53,814 nucleotides of DNA from a virus. The position numbers were made by a program, and so were the translations under genes. The notes under the pieces are model-generated. The model was not told where the DNA came from. It worked only from the letters and a program-made list of their open reading frames with translations, and searched no databases. Below are positions 1-8,764 of this stretch, piece by piece (within the stretch, counting starts at the first letter, position 1; each line of letters starts with the position of its first letter). The DNA is taken from positions 1-53,814 of IMG/VR virus record IMGVR_UViG_3300022865_000009, one strand, 5' to 3'.

Positions 1-17
1 AAACAATAAAGGACACA

Positions 18-386
18 ATGCAAAACGCAAAAAAAACAAAAAGCCAAGCAGTAAGCAAGGCAGATGTTAGAGTGCTTAAAGCATACATCAATCAAGCTTA
101 CTTACTTAACAAGTATCAAACGTTAAAATCTGATACTAAAGAAATCGTTAAAGGTATCTTTGATAGACTTAAACAAAATGTTTATATCATTGATAACAGT
201 TCATACATTCAAAAGATTGAACGAACTCAAAGACGATTTGATAGCAAATCATTTATTGAACACGTTAAAACGTGTGGCGATTATAAATTGCAGTTGCTTG
301 TTAATGGCTTCTATAAACAAATAGAAACCCTTGAGTTCAAGCCTTTCAATGATACATTAGAGAAAATAAAGAAAGGGAATAAATAA
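18..386 (+). CDS. Small basic phage protein of unknown function
   Basis: This 122-residue protein is lysine-rich and predicted helical. Residues 50-85 contain two similar half-motifs, one around IDNSSYIQK and one around RRFDSKSFIEH. Paired motifs of this general kind occur in small phage proteins that I cannot assign to a function. An AAGGA ribosome site lies 7-8 bases before the ATG. The stop overlaps the next start (TAATG), so the two genes are translationally coupled. Its place two genes before the large terminase would allow a role in packaging or DNA binding, but no HTH motif is clear. If the map is circular, it follows the GIY-YIG gene directly. Confidence 0.6.
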   Translation: MQNAKKTKSQAVSKADVRVLKAYINQAYLLNKYQTLKSDTKEIVKGIFDRLKQNVYIIDNSSYIQKIERTQRRFDSKSFIEHVKTCGDYKLQLLVNGFYKQIETLEFKPFNDTLEKIKKGNK

Positions 387-679
387 TGCCAGACAATAAC
401 GACAACTTGCCATCAAAGTTATTCACTCAAATGTTGAGTGAAACAATGACCAAAGATATAGATGTGAATAGAGTTCACTCACTACTTAAAGACGACAAGA
501 TGAAGTCTTTAAACTATGAAATATTATATAAGTTCATGGAGAGTGCAGTTGAAGAGTTCATATTGATTAACAATGGCAATCCATTGGTTGATGATTTCCG
601 AACTAGGATATTCGCTAAAATGGGTGATGTGCTTAACCTACTATATGGTAAAGGTATAGACGATAAGGATAAGAACTAA
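386..679 (+). CDS. Small acidic protein upstream of terminase
   Basis: This 97-residue protein is acidic and helical, and I do not recognise its family. It starts inside the stop codon of the preceding gene (TAATG) and is followed by the C-rich non-coding block that precedes the large terminase. A small terminase subunit would be expected near here, and this gene and its upstream partner are the only candidates by position. No helix-turn-helix signature is visible, so that role is only a positional guess. The sequence ends in a charged DDKDKN tail. Confidence 0.6.
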   Translation: MPDNNDNLPSKLFTQMLSETMTKDIDVNRVHSLLKDDKMKSLNYEILYKFMESAVEEFILINNGNPLVDDFRTRIFAKMGDVLNLLYGKGIDDKDKN

Positions 680-689
680 CAGACGCCAC

Positions 690-711
690 GCCTAGCCCTT
701 ACGGGCTAGGC
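690..711 (+). other. Perfect 9-bp stem hairpin, TTAC loop
   Basis: The stem is GCCTAGCCC paired with GGGCTAGGC around a TTAC loop, the most GC-rich hairpin in the window. It follows the 386-679 gene by 10 bases. No T-run follows, so it is not a classical rho-independent terminator. It could still block read-through, protect an mRNA end or be a protein-binding site. Confidence 0.6.
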
Positions 712-818
712 TACCCTACTCAGTACCGATAGAGGTACCAAGCCCAAACCCAAACTCAAACCTACCCAAACCACCCCCCGACCACGTTAGATAGCCCTAG
801 CTTTTACCAGCGTAGCCC

Positions 819-846
819 TTTACAACCTATTACATACAGGTATAAA
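819..846 (+). promoter_or_regulatory. Candidate promoter for the terminase operon
   Basis: TTTACA (819-824), a 16-base spacer and TATAAA (841-846) fit a sigma-70-type promoter. Transcription would start near 853, leaving only a few bases before the terL ATG at 860. No clear Shine-Dalgarno precedes that ATG. The match is suggestive only, because AT-rich DNA throws up many such boxes. Confidence 0.35.
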
Positions 847-859
847 CTATGAAATACTT

Positions 860-2329
860 ATGTCACACGAATTACTAACAACCGATCAATTACGGGATAA
901 AGTAGAAAAAGTTTTTATTGAACATATTAAATTATGCCAAGACAATTTTTTATATTTTGTTCAATCCGTTTGGCCAGATTTTATTTGTAGAAAGGAAAGG
1001 GACCCAAAAAAATGGGGCCACCATCAACATATAGCGTCTGAATTAACAAAAATTTCAAATGAAAAAGGCGGAAGGCTCATTGTAAATATGCCACCACGTC
1101 ATACAAAATCAGAGTTTGCATCTTATCTATTCCCAGCTTGGATGATTGGTAAATACCCTAAGATGAAGATAATGCAGGTATCTCACAACGCTGAACTTTC
1201 TGGAAGGTTCGGTAGCAAGGTGCGTAATTTAATTGATAGCCAAGAGTACAAACAGATCTTCGGAGATGTTAAACTTCGAGAAGACTCAAAAGCAAAAGGC
1301 AGGTGGGAGACTAACCATGGTGGTGAGTACTTTGCAGCGGGTGTTGGCGGATCTATCACAGGTCGAGGGGCCGATTTGCTTATTATAGATGACCCCCATA
1401 CAGAGCAAGATTCTTTATCTGACTCTGCTATGGAAAGAACTTATGACTGGTATTCTTCGGGACCCAGACAGCGTTTGCAACCAGGAGGATCCATTCTTCT
1501 TGTAATGACTCGTTGGGCTCAAGATGACTTAACCGGTAGACTATTAAAAAATCAATCAGAATTAAAATCAGATCAGTGGAACCTAATTGAATTTCCTGCG
1601 ATCCTAGAAAGTGGTGAACCTGTATGGCCAGAGTATTGGAACAAAGAAGAATTAGATAAAGTAAAAGCATCTATTGCCCCAAGAAACTGGAACGCACAAT
1701 ATATGCAGGACCCAGTCGCAGAAGAGGGAGCTATATTAAAAAGAGAATGGTGGCAACCTTGGAAAGGGCAAGTGCCTAAACTAAAACATATTATTCAAAG
1801 TTATGATACTGCTTTTTCAAAAAAGGAAACTGCTGACTATTCTGCTATTACTACTTGGGGAGTCTTTGAACCTACTCCAGACGAGAACTGTTTAATTTTA
1901 TTAGATGCAGAAAAAGGTCGTTGGGATTTTCCAGAACTAAAAGCAGTAGCTATGGAGGCTTATAAATATTGGGAACCAGAATCTATTATTGTAGAGGCTA
2001 AGGCTAGTGGTCAATCTTTAATCCAAGAACTTAGACGTGCAGGTATTCCTGTACTAGATTTTACTCCAACTAGAGGAAACGATAAGCATTCTAGAGTTAA
2101 TGCTGTAGCCCCTATATTTGAATCAGGGAATGTCTATTATCCTCATGGCGAGAGATTTGCAGAGGAAGTCATTGAGGAATGCGCTGCCTTTCCATATGGC
2201 CAATTTGATGATTATGTCGACAGCACCACCCAAGCTATGTTAAGATACAGACAAGGTAATTTTGTAGCTACATATATGGATGAGCCCGAGCCTATGAGTA
2301 TACCAGGCGAATATAAATATTATGCATAA
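860..2329 (+). CDS. terL: Terminase large subunit
   Basis: This 489-residue protein is the packaging motor, which cuts concatemeric DNA and pumps it through the portal. The ATPase domain has a Walker A variant MPPRHTKS (residues 77-84), a Walker B LLIIDDPH (173-180) and a following MTRWAQDDL motif near 216. The C-terminal RNase H-like nuclease shows candidate metal-binding acids D316 (SYDTAFS), E379 (VEAKASG) and D451/D454 (DDYVDST). This matches the Terminase_6 type with the Terminase_6C nuclease. Length is normal for the family. The start at 860 gives a full N-terminus even though no strong ribosome site precedes it. Confidence 0.95.
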   Translation: MSHELLTTDQLRDKVEKVFIEHIKLCQDNFLYFVQSVWPDFICRKERDPKKWGHHQHIASELTKISNEKGGRLIVNMPPRHTKSEFASYLFPAWMIGKYPKMKIMQVSHNAELSGRFGSKVRNLIDSQEYKQIFGDVKLREDSKAKGRWETNHGGEYFAAGVGGSITGRGADLLIIDDPHTEQDSLSDSAMERTYDWYSSGPRQRLQPGGSILLVMTRWAQDDLTGRLLKNQSELKSDQWNLIEFPAILESGEPVWPEYWNKEELDKVKASIAPRNWNAQYMQDPVAEEGAILKREWWQPWKGQVPKLKHIIQSYDTAFSKKETADYSAITTWGVFEPTPDENCLILLDAEKGRWDFPELKAVAMEAYKYWEPESIIVEAKASGQSLIQELRRAGIPVLDFTPTRGNDKHSRVNAVAPIFESGNVYYPHGERFAEEVIEECAAFPYGQFDDYVDSTTQAMLRYRQGNFVATYMDEPEPMSIPGEYKYYA

Positions 2330-2342
2330 ATAGGAGATTAAA

Positions 2343-2537
2343 ATGTCAAAAAAAACAAAAAAAGAAAAAGTTTACAAAGATCCTTTTGCTGCAAGAAAAG
2401 CAGCTGATGATGAAGACAGACAAAATTTAAAAGAAACTAGAGCAGTTGAAGCTAAAGGAATGACTCATGGTGGCGAAGCAGTTACTCAAGGAGTAGGGAT
2501 TGCTATTAAAGGTACAGGCTTTCAAGGAGTCTACTAG
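2343..2537 (+). CDS. Small basic protein with GIAIKGT-type C-terminus
   Basis: This 64-residue, lysine-rich protein ends in GIAIKGTGFQGVY. The next gene ends in almost the same peptide, GIAIKGTKFTGVF. The bases encoding the end of this peptide contain AGGAG, which serves as the ribosome site for the GTG start of the next gene (TAGTG overlap). The rest of the protein is low-complexity and I cannot name a function. Position between terminase and portal suggests a minor virion or assembly protein. Confidence 0.7.
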   Translation: MSKKTKKEKVYKDPFAARKAADDEDRQNLKETRAVEAKGMTHGGEAVTQGVGIAIKGTGFQGVY

Positions 2538-2857
2538 TGGTTGATAAAACAAAAAATAAATATAGCTTTGGTGTAGGTTTTAATTTTGATAATAAAAATA
2601 GTTTTCAAAACCAAAAAACTATTGGTGAAAGTGATCTTAAAAAATTATTCACAGAACCTGCTGATGGAGATCTTAGATTAAAAGTAACCAAGTCAAAAAC
2701 TAAACTTGATAAAGAATCTAATATGGTAATTGATCCCACAAAAGGTGAGACTCAACTTGAATTAGGTAAAAACTTTTTGGGTATTAAATTTAAAAAAAAA
2801 TTCTCACAAGGTGGCGGCATAGCTATTAAAGGAACTAAATTTACAGGAGTCTTCTAA
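2537..2857 (+). CDS. Small protein with GIAIKGT-type C-terminus
   Basis: This 106-residue protein starts at a GTG that overlaps the preceding stop. The body is lysine-rich and hydrophilic and the C-terminus is SQGGGIAIKGTKFTGVF, closely matching the end of the upstream protein although the bodies differ. The C-terminal codons again carry an AGGAG that precedes the next ATG. No enzyme motif is visible. A virion or assembly role is inferred from position only. Confidence 0.7.
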   Translation: MVDKTKNKYSFGVGFNFDNKNSFQNQKTIGESDLKKLFTEPADGDLRLKVTKSKTKLDKESNMVIDPTKGETQLELGKNFLGIKFKKKFSQGGGIAIKGTKFTGVF

Positions 2858-3354
2858 TGGCTATAATACCTATTGTAAACATTGCTATTAAAGGTTACAA
2901 AAAGTTACGACTACTTAAAAAAGGTGCGGATGTAATTAGAGGTACAAGTAAATCAAAAAGCGTATCTTCTGCTCCTGGGAATATATTAAATGATAAGTAC
3001 CAAGGAAGATATTTTTTTGAAAGAGCTAAAACAAAAAAAGCAGATAAAGTTAGGGTTGAAGCCGCTAAAAGTTTTGCTAAAACAAATACTGACCCAACGG
3101 CAACCTGGGGAGTTAAAACCGTTCCTAAGAAAGATAGATTAATGTTAAGAGGTAAACTAACAGCTAGGGAAACTGCTGTGGGTAGAAGATTGTTTGAAAA
3201 ATTTGCACCTAAAAGAAATCCATTTTCATATCCATCACAAAGGCAGGGCAGACTCGGTAGAATTATTGTACCTAAGAGTGCATTAAAAAGATTGAAAGTC
3301 GATAGAAAATTAACTAGAGAAGTAAGAAAAGAACGTAAGGGTGGTTTAATATAA
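2857..3354 (+). CDS. Basic protein of unknown function, GGLI C-terminus
   Basis: This 165-residue protein is very basic, rich in K and R, and ends in KERKGGLI. The N-terminus is moderately hydrophobic (AIIPIVNIAIKGYKK) and the middle has RETAVGRRLFEKFAPKR. I do not recognise the family. It overlaps both neighbours by TAATG junctions, so it is part of one polycistronic unit from the terminase to the polyvalent protein. A long antisense frame over it is a shadow. Confidence 0.65.
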   Translation: MAIIPIVNIAIKGYKKLRLLKKGADVIRGTSKSKSVSSAPGNILNDKYQGRYFFERAKTKKADKVRVEAAKSFAKTNTDPTATWGVKTVPKKDRLMLRGKLTARETAVGRRLFEKFAPKRNPFSYPSQRQGRLGRIIVPKSALKRLKVDRKLTREVRKERKGGLI

Positions 3355-5612
3355 TGTCCCAAATAAAACAACCACAAAGCTTTATTGAATCTATCCAACA
3401 AGGAAGTCTTCCTCCGTTAGAGAATAGTCCGGTGGTCGTTGAAACTCCTTATGATGAGAAAGAACCCTCAGCACTTGGAGGACTAGCAGCACTCGGTGCT
3501 ACAATCGTAGGAGCAACTGCACTTGGTAAAAGAATGCCTGGTGTTAGAAATTATTTAAGGCAGATGAGCAAGCCTGCAGCTAAAGTAGATTACTTACCTA
3601 ACAAACCAGTAGGCAATGGTCCAGTACCAACGGCCACTGGACAAGCAACAGACTTAATTGTTCAAACTCCTAAAACAGAATTAGCAGTTATAGGACGATC
3701 TAGATTTGGAGAAGTATTAGATAGACCTCTTAACTTTGGAGCACCTCTACAACCCGGTGGAAGAATATTTGGTTCATCAACTTATGACAGAGCGCTTGAG
3801 GCAAACTTTGATAAAGCTCCAGCAGATAAATGGATTCAATGGTTTAAAGATGCGAACAGAGGAGATTTAACTTATCCTGGTGGACCTTTACAAGGAGTAT
3901 CTAGAAAAGTAAGTCCAGAAGAATTATCTGATTTAAACTTAATTAACTTTGATAAATCAGGTCAACCTATTTCTGGTTTTTTAAAAACAGCTAAAGATCA
4001 AGGACTTGAAATAGATAGGGAATCTGTTTTAAAAATGATTAGACAATCGCCACTTGCTAACATTAAAACATTAAGACTAACTGCAGGTAAAGATCCAGTA
4101 GCAGACTTTGCTACTATTGCAGCAGAAGGAGATGATCTTGCAAGAACTACTGGAATTAATATGAGTGAGTTTCCAGGAGTAGTTAATTCTAATATTAGAA
4201 CAGCTATGAATACTTCAGGTCCAATTAGTTCAGACGATATTACTATGGTACAGACTTCTTTGAGACAAGCAGGAACGGAAGCTGCGGAAGCAGATAGGTC
4301 TAAGTTCTCAAACTTATTAATTAAATACAATCAAGCGGTTGGAAAGTATAATGCATCCTCTGCTAAACCTCCAATGATTCAAGGTGAGCAGGACTTGTAT
4401 AACATGTATCCAAAACATAAAGGTCAGAGAAGTTATCACTTAGATGGAGGAGAAAATTTTACTGAGGATGTTATTTACTATGATGGCCCTATGCCTAATA
4501 TCAATTCACGTAAATTTAAATATGTAGAAGGTAGTCCACACTATTTAGGTAGTTCAAAAAGAGAACTTGCGTTTGCAAGATATGATGACTTACCTAATCC
4601 TAAAATAGGAGTTGGTAAAAGACATATAAGAGTATCTGAAGTTCAATCAGATCTACACTCCCCACAATTTTCATCCGACTCTAGCACTAGAGATAAATAT
4701 TTTAAAAATAAAGTAAGTCCTTTTAACCAAGATGGTAACATTAAAATGTTACAAACAGAAAGAAAAAAACTAGTAGATCAGTTAGCTCCTTATCAAGAAC
4801 TTGGAAGAGGACGTATGGGTTTAACTAGAACTCAATTACAACAAGCAGATAGATTGAAATATAAAATAGATGAATTGGATAGAGGTGCTTTAGCTCAATT
4901 AGTTAAACAAGGTTCTGTTGATAGTACAACAGGAGGTCCTTTCTCTAGATCATATAATGATGTGGTTGTTAAGAACTTACTTCGTTCAATGGCTGAAAGA
5001 GATATTAATGCGATCTCTATTGTACCTTCAAGTATGAACCAGAATATAAAAATGTTTGATGTTGAAAAATTTGGAAATGAAATAAACTATGGATTGCAAA
5101 ATGGTAAAGCTGCTATTTTTAATAAAGCAGATGGACAGATGAAAAAATTAAATAATTATTCTTCTTTGAATGAGTCTTTAAGAAAACAAGCCAGTCAATA
5201 TGGAGCTAAGTTTGAAATGTTTCCTATGCCTAAATCTAATCCTTTAAAAGAATTTAAAATTATCGATGAGATAAGTACTAGTAATAGTTCTAGCTATAGA
5301 ATGGCAGTAGAGAGCGATAGAGCTATTTACAATAGAAAAATAGACAATGACTATATCTTTGATAATCATGTAGGAGCAGCAAATACACAAGCTGAAGCTG
5401 ACAGAATTTTAAGAGCTTACTCTAACGCAGGATCAGTTAGGGGGAACTTAGTTGTTAAACAAATGGGTCCAGATGATCCGGCTAATTATGAGATGGTTCC
5501 AACTTTGATTGCAGACAGCAATGTATTAAAGAAGTTCTTATTGCCTCAAAAGGCTTATATGAATATGGGTGGTTTAGTAGATACTACTAACATTTTTAGA
5601 TCGATATTGTAG
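3354..5612 (+). CDS. Large protein with polyvalent-type EVQSD domain
   Basis: This 752-residue protein has a central region (about residues 355-440) with YHLDGGENFTEDV, then FARYDDL and HIRVSEVQSDLHSPQF. This resembles the GGENYREV...EIQSDWHQ domain found in large polyvalent phage and plasmid proteins, whose activity is unknown to me. The N-terminus carries a short hydrophobic segment (ALGGLAALGATIVGATALG, about 40-58). The C-terminus ends in MNMGGLVDTTNIFRSIL, one of several GG-containing tails in this genome. It could be a virion or injected protein; the domain assignment is from memory and not tested. Confidence 0.6.
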   Translation: MSQIKQPQSFIESIQQGSLPPLENSPVVVETPYDEKEPSALGGLAALGATIVGATALGKRMPGVRNYLRQMSKPAAKVDYLPNKPVGNGPVPTATGQATDLIVQTPKTELAVIGRSRFGEVLDRPLNFGAPLQPGGRIFGSSTYDRALEANFDKAPADKWIQWFKDANRGDLTYPGGPLQGVSRKVSPEELSDLNLINFDKSGQPISGFLKTAKDQGLEIDRESVLKMIRQSPLANIKTLRLTAGKDPVADFATIAAEGDDLARTTGINMSEFPGVVNSNIRTAMNTSGPISSDDITMVQTSLRQAGTEAAEADRSKFSNLLIKYNQAVGKYNASSAKPPMIQGEQDLYNMYPKHKGQRSYHLDGGENFTEDVIYYDGPMPNINSRKFKYVEGSPHYLGSSKRELAFARYDDLPNPKIGVGKRHIRVSEVQSDLHSPQFSSDSSTRDKYFKNKVSPFNQDGNIKMLQTERKKLVDQLAPYQELGRGRMGLTRTQLQQADRLKYKIDELDRGALAQLVKQGSVDSTTGGPFSRSYNDVVVKNLLRSMAERDINAISIVPSSMNQNIKMFDVEKFGNEINYGLQNGKAAIFNKADGQMKKLNNYSSLNESLRKQASQYGAKFEMFPMPKSNPLKEFKIIDEISTSNSSSYRMAVESDRAIYNRKIDNDYIFDNHVGAANTQAEADRILRAYSNAGSVRGNLVVKQMGPDDPANYEMVPTLIADSNVLKKFLLPQKAYMNMGGLVDTTNIFRSIL

Positions 5613-5667
5613 ATTTATTCGCTCAATTGGTTTACAATCGTAAAAATATACTATAAGGAGATATATT

Positions 5668-6081
5668 ATGAATAAGAAAATTAAAAAAGCTCTTATGGCT
5701 GGTGCTGCAATGTATGGTGCAAGCAAGCTTATGGGTGCAAAAGAAAAAGCTTTACTAGCATCAACTGAAGACGGCAAATCTGCTTCTTCTATGATTACTG
5801 GTGGAAAAGATCTTAATGACTACAATATGAAAAATAGCATTAAGAAAAAAAGTTTATTTCAAAAAATACTAAACATGGGTCCAGGAAAAAATGCTACCTC
5901 TGATAGAGGTGGAACATTAGCAGGACCTACTGGAAAAAAACAAACTTATCAATATACAGGTGCTTTTGGAGATGGTTATTCAGGCGGAGCTATGTACGGT
6001 AAAATGATTAAAGCTAAAGATGGTGTTTACGTTACAGCTAAATGCAAAAACGGCAGAAATAAAGCAACTAAGATAACATAA
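5668..6081 (+). CDS. Small protein with KCKNGRNK C-terminal motif
   Basis: This 137-residue protein follows a clear AAGGAGA ribosome site and a 55-base gap that may hold a weak promoter. It has a short hydrophobic N-terminus (ALMAGAAMYGASKLMG) and a basic C-terminus with SGGAMYGKM and then AKCKNGRNKATKI. Related K-C-K-x-G-R-N-K endings occur in small proteins next to portals in marine phages, as far as I recall, but the function is unknown. It lies six bases before the portal gene. Confidence 0.65.
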   Translation: MNKKIKKALMAGAAMYGASKLMGAKEKALLASTEDGKSASSMITGGKDLNDYNMKNSIKKKSLFQKILNMGPGKNATSDRGGTLAGPTGKKQTYQYTGAFGDGYSGGAMYGKMIKAKDGVYVTAKCKNGRNKATKIT

Positions 6082-6087
6082 TAATTT

Positions 6088-8421
6088 ATGGCTATTGAGG
6101 ACAACAATCCTATCGACAACGAAGAAGAAATTGACGTTGAAGAAGAAGCGACAGTAACATTTGAAGATCCGGAAGATGCAGTAGAAGAAGCTGCTGAACA
6201 GGATTTCTATGCCAACATTGCAGAAGACATGGATGAGAGAGTCCTTAATCAATTATCTTCAGATCTTATTTCCGATTACCAGAAAGACAAAGAGTCAAGA
6301 AAAGATTGGGAAGATGGTTATTTAAAAGGTTTAGATCTTTTAGGTTTTAAATACGTAGAACAGAACAGACCTTTTAGAGGAGCGGCCGGTGTTACTCACC
6401 CCCTTCTTGCAGAAGCAGTAACCCAATTCCAAGCACAAGCATACAAAGAATTATTACCAAGCGATGGTCCAGTTAAGACTCAAGTTCTTGGATTAAAAAC
6501 TGACGAGACTACAGAGCAAGCAAACAGAGTTAAAGATTTCATGAACTATATGATCATGGAAAAAATGGAGGAATATACTCCAGAGTTTGACCAGATGTTA
6601 TTCTATCTTCCACTTGCAGGATCTACTTTTAAAAAAGTTTATTACGATGCAATGTTAGAAAGAGCAGTATCTAAATTTGTACCTGCAGAAGATTTAGTAG
6701 TTCCTTATTACGCAACAGATTTAAAAGAGGCTCCAAGAATTACTCATGTAATAAGACAATCAGAAAACGATTTATTAAAAAAGATGGCTTCGGGTTTCTA
6801 CAGAGAAGTAGAGCTAATGAAGCCTCAAACAAAAGACGACACAATTAAAGATAAGTATCGTTCTCTAGAAGGAACTAAAAAGACAGAGACAGATGACATG
6901 ATGTATTCTATTTTAGAGCTTCATGTAGATTTAGATTTATCGGATTACATTTCAGACAATCAAGAAGATTCACTTGGAATTAAAATTCCTTACATTGTAA
7001 CTATAGAAGAATCGTCTAGAGAAGTTTTATCTATTTATAGAAATTACGTAGAAGGTGACAATAAGTTTGTTAGAAAAGATTACTTCACTCACTTTAAATT
7101 TTTACCAGGTTTAGGTTTTTATGGTTTCGGTTTAATTCATATGATCGGTGGCCTGTCACGAACAGCAACTGCTGCTTTAAGACAATTATTAGATGCAGGA
7201 ACTTTATCTAACTTACCTGCTGGATTTAAATCTAGAGGAATGAAAGTTAGAGACGATGACCAACCTATTCAACCAGGAGAGTTTAGAGATGTAGATGCAC
7301 CGGGTGGAAACATTAGAGATCAGTTTCAATTACTACCTTTCAAAGAACCTTCGCAAACTTTATTTAACCTTATGGGCTTTTGTGTAGATGCAGGAAGAAG
7401 ATTTGCATTAACTACAGACACAGCTGTTGGAGAAGGTAATCAAAATGCTGCTGTTGGAACTACAATTGCTTTAATGGAAAGAGGCAGCAGAGTAATGAGT
7501 GCTATTCATAAGCGTTGTTACTATGCAATGAGACAAGAATTTAAACTTTTATCAAAAGTTATTGCAGAATACCTGCCACCTGAATACCCTTATGCAGTTT
7601 ATGGTGCAGATAGAATAATTAAATCAGTAGATTTTGATGCAAGAGTAGATGTTTTACCTGTTGCAGATCCAAATATATTCTCAATGGCACAAAGAGTGAC
7701 GTTAGCACAGACTCAATTGCAAATTGCACAAACAAATCCACAACTTCATAACCTACATGAAGCTTATACTCGTGTTTATGAAGCCTTAGGAACAAAACAA
7801 ATACCAGAATTACTAAAACCAGAGGTTAAACCTTTTCCAAAAGACCCTGCGATAGAAAATGCAGAGGCTTTACAGATGAAAATAGCTCAAGCGTTCCCAG
7901 AACAAGACCATGATGCCCATATAGCAGCCCATTCAGCGTTTCTAAGAACTAGAATGGTACAAATTAACCCTCCAGTGTATGCTTTACTACAAGGACACAT
8001 ATCTCAACACGTTTCTTTTAAAGCACAGAAGGAAGTAATGGCTATGATGCAACAAGATCAGCAAATGATGATGATGGCACAACAAAATCCACAACAATTT
8101 CAAGTAATGATGGATTCTGAAGTAGCTAAACGTATTGCACAAATAACTTCTGAGTTAGCTCAAGCTGAATCACAGCAAGACGGGGCTAAACAAGACCCTC
8201 TAATTATGTTAAAACAGAGAGAGCTAGATCTTAGAGCAATGGATATGCAAAGAAGAGCAGAAACGGATGCTTTAAGAATTAATAATCAAGATGAACAGTT
8301 TGAAGACAGACTGGATTTTGATAAAGTAAAATTAGAAGTAAATGACGAACAATCTGATGAAAGATTGGAAGTTGCTAGAGAAAAAATGAATATAAAAAAC
8401 AAAGGAGCTAAAAATGGGTAA
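6088..8421 (+). CDS. Portal (head-tail connector) protein
   Basis: This 777-residue protein forms the dodecameric ring through which DNA enters and leaves the head. An acidic N-terminus leads into NRPFRGAAGVTHPLLAEAV (about 92-110), a segment I associate with long portal proteins of marine podoviruses. The region TDTAVGEGNQNAAVGTTIAL (about 446-465) and the long helical, Q- and M-rich C-terminus (about 640-777) also fit the crown or barrel part of such portals. Length and position between terminase and head genes support this. The 3' end overlaps the next gene by eight bases. Confidence 0.88.
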   Translation: MAIEDNNPIDNEEEIDVEEEATVTFEDPEDAVEEAAEQDFYANIAEDMDERVLNQLSSDLISDYQKDKESRKDWEDGYLKGLDLLGFKYVEQNRPFRGAAGVTHPLLAEAVTQFQAQAYKELLPSDGPVKTQVLGLKTDETTEQANRVKDFMNYMIMEKMEEYTPEFDQMLFYLPLAGSTFKKVYYDAMLERAVSKFVPAEDLVVPYYATDLKEAPRITHVIRQSENDLLKKMASGFYREVELMKPQTKDDTIKDKYRSLEGTKKTETDDMMYSILELHVDLDLSDYISDNQEDSLGIKIPYIVTIEESSREVLSIYRNYVEGDNKFVRKDYFTHFKFLPGLGFYGFGLIHMIGGLSRTATAALRQLLDAGTLSNLPAGFKSRGMKVRDDDQPIQPGEFRDVDAPGGNIRDQFQLLPFKEPSQTLFNLMGFCVDAGRRFALTTDTAVGEGNQNAAVGTTIALMERGSRVMSAIHKRCYYAMRQEFKLLSKVIAEYLPPEYPYAVYGADRIIKSVDFDARVDVLPVADPNIFSMAQRVTLAQTQLQIAQTNPQLHNLHEAYTRVYEALGTKQIPELLKPEVKPFPKDPAIENAEALQMKIAQAFPEQDHDAHIAAHSAFLRTRMVQINPPVYALLQGHISQHVSFKAQKEVMAMMQQDQQMMMMAQQNPQQFQVMMDSEVAKRIAQITSELAQAESQQDGAKQDPLIMLKQRELDLRAMDMQRRAETDALRINNQDEQFEDRLDFDKVKLEVNDEQSDERLEVAREKMNIKNKGAKNG

Positions 8422-8764
8422 GAAATTAGGATTAGATGCAGCATACGCTAATTTAGGAAAAGGATATTTACAACATCCTGTTATTAATTCAGTTAAACCA
8501 AAACCAAAACCTACTAAAGCAATGTCCGGTGGCATGATGCAAGGTTATGGTGCTGCTAGAACATCTGGAATGGGTTTAGAAGATCAATCTTTGATGCCTG
8601 GTAAAATGACTAAAGCTGCTTTAGGAATATTGGCTATGAAAAAAGCAAAAGATAAAGGTGCTAAAGGACCTGAATTATTATCTCCCGCAGCAATGGCAAG
8701 AAGATTTTTTAATAAAGGTGGAAAAATGACTAAAGCCAAGTATGGTAAACACATAAAAAAATAA
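8414..8764 (+). CDS. Small basic protein after portal
   Basis: This 116-residue protein starts inside the portal gene with GGAG just upstream. It has a Gly/Met-rich middle (SGGMMQGYG) and a basic end with FFNKGGKMTKAKYGKHIKK. The NKGGKM motif is one of many x-GG-x tails in this genome. I recognise no enzyme or structural fold. It shares a stop/start overlap with the following small gene and is probably a minor virion or assembly protein. Confidence 0.6.
   Translation: MGKKLGLDAAYANLGKGYLQHPVINSVKPKPKPTKAMSGGMMQGYGAARTSGMGLEDQSLMPGKMTKAALGILAMKKAKDKGAKGPELLSPAAMARRFFNKGGKMTKAKYGKHIKK

Larger units (their letters stand above)
680..859 (+). other. C-rich non-coding block before terminase
   Basis: This is the longest gene-free stretch in the head and packaging region and its composition differs from the rest. 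The top strand is rich in CCC and CCCAAA-like runs (about 738-782), in a phage that is otherwise AT-rich. It holds a perfect 9-bp hairpin (690-711), a second small dyad (723-727 with 734-738) and three direct copies of TAGCCCT at 693, 792 and 813. I found no open reading frame or tRNA in it. Its position just upstream of terL suggests a packaging-start, origin-like or structured-RNA role; none of these is proven. Confidence 0.6.

Noticed and set aside
690-711. Rho-independent terminator at the perfect hairpin
   Set aside because: No T-run follows the stem, so it is listed as a hairpin of unknown role.
680-859. tRNA or CRISPR in the C-rich gap
   Set aside because: No T-loop GTTC-type sequence, no acceptor stem pairing and no regular repeat-spacer spacing are present. 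The TAGCCCT copies are too short and irregular.
2895-3401. 168-residue hydrophobic minus-strand frame
   Set aside because: It lies opposite a lysine-rich gene with clear coupling to its neighbours; AAA/AGA codons read backwards give the false hydrophobic pattern.
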